Of a stretch of DNA of 64,000 nt, positions 58,520 through 64,000 are shown in pieces. A model generated the notes under the pieces. The model was not told the DNA's origin and made no database searches. It saw nothing but the letters and a program-made list of their open reading frames with translations. This stretch comes from Vespula vulgaris. Taxonomy: Eukaryota > Arthropoda > Insecta > Hymenoptera > Vespidae. Each line of letters starts with the position of its first letter. The first letter of the stretch is position 1. Where the stretch lies: positions 2,384,570-2,448,569 of the forward strand of contig NC_066587.1 of NCBI RefSeq assembly GCF_905475345.1, given 5' to 3'. Both the position numbers and the translations under genes were made by a program.

Positions 58520-59560
58520 AATTATTCGAAAGTTAATTAGCACGATTACCTTTATTTATTTATCGTTTGAATAAATGCACACACATATATATATATAAAA
58601 AAAAAAAAAAAAAAAAAAAAAAATCAGCGTCCAATTAATAACCACGCGTGTTATCGAAATTATTGATATTTTTTAACGATATTAAAGAGAAGAAAAAATA
58701 ATCAGTTTAAATATAGTAATCAATATGAAATGAGAATATTTCGAAAAACGATTAGCATTATGATAAGATATCTTTGAGGGTGACTTCTCTTGAAGATATT
58801 ACTAAGTAACTACTTGTTTTCCCAGTTCTTTCGTCGTTTCTCTTGGAACGGAGTGAGAAAGCGAAAAGATAAGCCGGCAAAGATTTTCTATCTGAAGTAA
58901 CTGACGTCATACAGGTCCAGAAGGGAAGGAAGTTTCTTGTCTCCCTGTCATTCTGTTCGTTCGTATCTCGATCGGGAAGTAGTCATAAAATAAAATTTAC
59001 GCCACGGAGTCTTGGTCGTTTCAAATCCGGTCGGTTTTATGGGTAGATTCGGATGAGTTATCTTTATCTCATGGGTGATAAGGGGTGATAAGGGGGAGGA
59101 GGTGGGAAATAGGGTGAGGTGAAAAAGCTCACGATGACAGGATAACGTAGAATTTTCAGGAAGACTGTTTCTTTTTCTTTCCTTTCCTTTTACTTTTTTC
59201 TTTTTCTTTTTCTTTATCTTTCTCTCTTTCTTTTTCGTTTCTTTTTTCTTTATCTTTTTTTTCGCTCCCCATTTCTTCCTTCTTGCGGGACAACTCGATC
59301 TTCCTTTTCCTGTATTTTTCATGGTGGTTTTCGTAGCGTTTTTCTTTTTCTTTCTCTCTCTTTTTTTTCCCTTCTCTTTTCTTTCTTTCTTTTTTTTTTT
59401 CAAATGTCGACGCAAACGATACAGACGAAACATGTGAACGTAATGGTAAATTTTATATACGTTATGTTAACGTTTCTACCAACCGTAAATTCTTATTACG
59501 GTTTACCTGCTTTACATAAGTATGTACAATGTATATACATATATATATATATATGTATAC

Positions 59561-59614
<54 letters not shown>

Positions 59615-59711
59615 GTACATATCTACATGCGTAAAATAAGTACGTATCGTACACTTAGGACGACCGAGGAAAATATTTTAACTTTTCTTTCTCGGTGTAA
59701 CTTTTATTTCC

Positions 59712-59721
59712 AGAGAGAGAG

Positions 59722-59783
<62 letters not shown>
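59712..59783. repeat. (GA)n microsatellite
   Basis: Uninterrupted for about 55 bases from 59729, with an AAAG-interrupted start. Frames reading RERE across it are artefacts. Confidence 0.95.
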
Positions 59784-59789
<6 letters not shown>

Positions 59790-60096
59790 GGAGAAAAAGA
59801 AAGTTGTCAGCTTTATGCAAACATTTTTTTACAAGGATACTTAGAAACGTACAAAATGCAATTCATGAGCTTTCTTAATTATTTTTTCAAAGTACCTCGT
59901 CGATTTTTATTTTTTCTAATTTCTCTTTCCGATCAAAATCGAATACTTTATAATTCCATATTAAAAGTTATTATTTCTTATCTCGAGTAACACCAAAAAA
60001 GAATTCTTTAATCCAAACGGATTGGAGTTTTACATACGTTTATAAGATAGAAAAAGGAAAGAAGAACAAACCAATAATTTTTCATACGGATTTTAA

Positions 60097-60136
<40 letters not shown>

Positions 60137-62424
60137 AAACAAAAAAAAATAAAAAAAAGGGAGAAAAGAATCATAAAGTACGAAATTACTTCGTTGATAT
60201 TTCGTCGTTACCGAATTGGACGGATTAGTAAAGCGTGTAGTATTATTAAAGCGAAGTTATCATTGAATTTTTAACGATTTAATTATCGAAAGTACACATA
60301 CATATATCAAACTCTAGTAGCGTTCCCTAAGCAATTTTCTTGGTAGAAAAGCTTACTAGAAAATTCGTATGGAGTCACGAAATATGGATGCTGAAGAGCG
60401 TATGACGTTATTGTCATATGCCATACTAGAAGACAGTCTCTGTTTATTCTCTGTTCCACTTGGCTCGTGGCACGAGTGTCTCTTTAACAGAAAAGGTACG
60501 AGAGAGCTTGCACACCAGTTCGGGTACCTACCAAGCTAAAGAGAAAACGTGAAGGTTGAACCCTTCGCCGTCGTAACGGCGACGGATTTATAAATAAATG
60601 ATCAGCTCTCCGTTGGCTGTATCTACGGTCTACGTGTCCGGTTTAAAAGTTACTTTAAATGGGGGAGAGGGTGAGAGAGAAGAGAAGAGTTTGGATAGTC
60701 TGACTTGAATTTATAGCGACGATGAGTTAAATATATTTATTCGTAGTCATTGATCACGTTTATTGATTCGTATCAATACTGTAGATTACAAATTTTCATT
60801 TCTTTTTTTTTCTTTTTTTTTCTTTTTCTTTTTTCTCTCTCTTCGGTTTTATTAATTTCAAAAGAAATGTTCTTTCTAATTTAATTATCAAGGAAAATCG
60901 TAAATTCCATATGCGAGAGAAATGAAAAATAATTTTATTACTTAATTTCGTCGTCTATATTTTTTTATACAATTCGAGTGAGAATTTATTACGATTTAAA
61001 TTAGAAAAAAAAAAGAAAGAAAGAAAAAAAGTTATTATTTAATCATTCGAATTATTATAGAAGAATCTATACGTGTCCGTTTATAGTTTAATAAACGTTG
61101 TTTATTCTATAACGATCATTATTTCAAATATTTAATCATAAATCATGATTACATTAACGATATGATCTACGTACCGATAGGATTTCATTTATAAAATTGA
61201 AAGATATCGTTCGCGATATGACGTGACATTATCGCGAATTTGGCCATTAAAATCACGAAGTACATATACATATACATATACATATATATATATGTATATA
61301 TAGAGTCCGTGTTTTCTACGTTCACGTTTACGTAGACGTAGAAAATCGTTCGTATAACTCCCCATGGAAGAGAAATCTATGGGAGTTTGGAGAAGAGTAG
61401 ATTTATAGACGCTAATCTGTACCCTTGAAAAATTGTGCTTCGGAGGGACATTTCCTCCTCATCTCTATACCCAAAATCCCTTTACTCTCCTCTTCACCCC
61501 CTCACCCACTCACATACCCCTTCATTCCCTCACTCTTTCATCCTTCCACCCTTTCACCCTTTCACCCTCTTACCCAGTCGGTCCACCACCCATGTATTCG
61601 CGTATCGTAGAGTACGTAGATCATCGTGCAAGCGATCCTACCTGTGATTAATCAGATCAGGAAAGTTTACGCTTGGCAAGTTTGATAAGCGAAACTGTCT
61701 TCCTTCCGCTTTGTTATCTTGACGAGAACGACACGAAAACTTTTGAAACGAACGACGAAAATATACTCTCGATTGGGGGAGGATAGCGAACGACACGTTT
61801 TCCTTTTTTTGTCTTTTTTTTTTTTTGAATTTATTTTTATTTATAATCTTCCTGTCATCATTTTTATGTCGCAACGGTTGCAGATGAGATATTTCAGGCA
61901 CATTGTACGGATAAATTATGAATGATAAATGAAGTCGTGTCGTGTCATTCGTTAAAGTTCGGTTTACAACACAAGTCTCGATTAAATGGTCGGTACAATT
62001 CAATTAGATGTATATATATATATATATATTATAAATATTATAAATAAATAAATATATATTTACTTATTTATTTATATCTATATATACTATTAATAAATAA
62101 AAATTTAACTCTTTCTGATAGAATCTCTAATTTTATCAAGAACTTAACACGATGTTACTATTCATTATTTTATTACACACAACACAAACAAAAATAAATA
62201 TATATATATATTTAATTAAAATTACATATATATGTATATATATTAAGATTATATATATTATTAATTATATAATTTTAATATTATATTATATAATATTATA
62301 TAATTTAATATTATATATTTAATTTATATAACTAATTATATAATTATATAAATTTATTATTATAAACAAATTATTGATTATTATTAATATTAATATACAT
62401 ATATTATTATATACAAATCAAGAT

Positions 62425-62456
<32 letters not shown>

Positions 62457-62489
62457 TTGAACTTTTCTTGATAAAATCTTTCGGTTACT

Positions 62490-62900
62490 ATCAATCCTTA
62501 TGACGGACCAAAGTTACTTAGATGGAAGGACATTGTCTCTCCTAATTTCTCAAACAGTTCGTACGGTTATTCGTTCGCTCGACTGCTTGGTTACTTGCTC
62601 GTTTACTTGCTTCTACTTACGTTCATTCGTTCGTCGGTACGTTCGTTCGAGCAACCGTACGATTCAAATCCCGGTTAATCGGATGAGAAAGTTGAAGCAC
62701 GAGGGCTTTAATAAGCGGCATCACGTTCCTTCCGTTCTATTATTATCCTACATTGTTGCTGCGGATACGTTCGGAATAATGCCCGAAGTTTCGCCGAAAA
62801 CTGCACGGTTAATCTGCTCGGCGTTATAACGCGCAGGAGCTTCTTCGACCTCGATACGTCTGTGCTTTAATTAGTACACGTGTGTAGATGTTCCACCAAA
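62490..62900. other. High-complexity island, possible regulatory element
   Basis: After about 450 bases of AT repeats this segment has balanced composition and many CG dinucleotides. A plus-strand frame of 109 codons (62500-62829) crosses it, but the protein has no recognised motif. It contains TTCGTTCG-type short repeats at 62570-62650 and a TTTAATTAGTACACGTGTG word at 62867. Function unknown. Confidence 0.3.
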
Positions 62901-63254
62901 GCTGTTTCTCATCTACCCTTCTAATATTATTCGATGATATTTTTATGGCATGATTAATCTATCTTGATACAACTTTGTAATTATATACTTTATATGCGTG
63001 CCTGAGTGCATGCTTATACGTATAAAATATTACATTACATATAATATTAATATCGAATACTTGGTTAACTTGTTAAATGTATATAGATATGATTAGATTC
63101 ATTTTCCATTTTCGATTAGAGAACGTAATTGTTGACGAAACTATTGAAAGGTTCATTTATTAAGATGCGTGTATGCGTTACTTCGTAAATTTGAAGAATA
63201 ATGTTGGTATATTTATTAACTTGAAAATTTTGTTTTATGTTTATTTATTACTGA

Positions 63255-63257
<3 letters not shown>

Positions 63258-63301
<44 letters not shown>
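63258..63301. repeat. (TA)n microsatellite
   Basis: About 22 uninterrupted TA units. Confidence 0.95.
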
Positions 63302-63310
<9 letters not shown>

Positions 63311-64000
63311 TAATTGGATTAGTTGTGTTTTCTGATTAGCGAAATAGACTATTTGCTATTGATATTAGTCATGGTGTGTGACACGTGAATTTGAAGGAAA
63401 ATATATATATATATATAGATTTCATGTCACTCCCACTAGTACAAGTATACTTATATACACATATACGTTTAATAATGTTCTATGGTTTCCGGAACAATCA
63501 GTGAAGCTAATATCATTACTAATTTCTAATTAATAACAAAGTATGCTTTGAACTTTGATCATTGATACATAATGAATTTAATTCACAAACAATTAATTAA
63601 ACGCTTTGAAATGTTATATGTAAAATCGTACGAAAATATTTATCAGACGTAACTAATTATTTAATACAATGAGAAACGAAGATTAAAATCTTTACAAATA
63701 TAAATATCTACGTATTATAAACGATTTTATTCCTATTAAATGTAAAGAAGAATCTTTCCAAAAGTTGAAAAAAATTCAAGATGGCGTATCTAACGAAGAC
63801 CGATCGATGGTGCTAATAATATTATCGATAACGTTCGTGTTTCGATCTTATCTCGTTCTCATCTAAACGTTTATATCAGACCAACGGGTTAGATAATTTC
63901 AACTGGTCGTAATTTGGTAAAGTCTTTAAAGGTACTCAAGCACGAAGAAATTTCGTGGGCCAAAGATAGGAACGAAAGAGATAGAGAGAAAGAAAAAGAG

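Larger units (their letters stand above)
57875..64000 (-). other. Probable dpr intron, no exon recognised
   Basis: The phase-0 acceptor at 57874 requires an upstream exon, and none with Ig features is visible to the window edge. The stretch holds a three-unit minisatellite at 58352-58519, an A-run at 58596-58623, T/C-rich DNA at 59170-59400, (TA)n at 59561-59600, GA at 59712-59783, (TA)n at 60100-60135 and 63258-63301, and AT-rich DNA at 62010-62450. Islands of ordinary complexity at 58760-59010, 60300-60670, 61300-61800 and 62490-62900 could be intronic enhancers or exons of another gene. Confidence 0.5.

Noticed and set aside
62655..62690. tRNA-like T-arm word GATTCAAATCCCGG
   Set aside because: The five-base T stem does not pair and no anticodon or acceptor arm can be placed around it.
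57875..64000. Search for the upstream dpr Ig exon on the minus strand
   Set aside because: No segment with the expected Cys and Trp Ig pattern and a phase-0 donor was found, so the exon is placed outside the window.

Overview
This window looks like insect nuclear DNA. The genes have many short introns with GT/AG borders, the genic part is AT-rich, and the rest is packed with (GA)n, (TA)n and (TATC)n microsatellites. Gene content (dpr, Tim8, CSN1, UFSP2, NAA30) is arthropod. The texture suggests a hymenopteran, perhaps a vespid wasp; that is inference from style, not proof.

The first 24 kb are gene-dense. In order they hold: a fast-evolving hydrophilic protein of about 1,235 residues in 8 exons (2190-9558, +); inositol-tetrakisphosphate 1-kinase (10221-11753, -); the NatC acetyltransferase NAA30 (13585-14938, -), head to head with SUMO (15990-16440, +); COP9 signalosome subunit 1 (18085-19964, +); mitochondrial chaperone Tim8 (20636-21113, +); and the Ufm1 protease UFSP2 (21570-24057, -). 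I placed every intron so that reading phases agree. SUMO, CSN1 and UFSP2 each serve a different ubiquitin-like modifier pathway and lie within 8.1 kb.

From 24.1 to 57.1 kb I find no recognisable coding exon. This stretch is mostly microsatellite and polypurine/polypyrimidine sequence, interrupted by islands of ordinary complexity that could be enhancers or undetected exons. One island (26480-26659) has a coding-like open frame. A roughly 300-bp MITE-like element with terminal inverted repeats lies at 38674-38977.

At 57084-57874 on the minus strand are the last two coding exons of a dpr-family immunoglobulin cell-surface protein, ending in a hydrophobic tail typical of GPI-anchored members. 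Its upstream exons must lie beyond 64 kb, so 57875-64000 is best read as dpr intron. The desert to its left is dpr 3' UTR plus intergenic or regulatory DNA.
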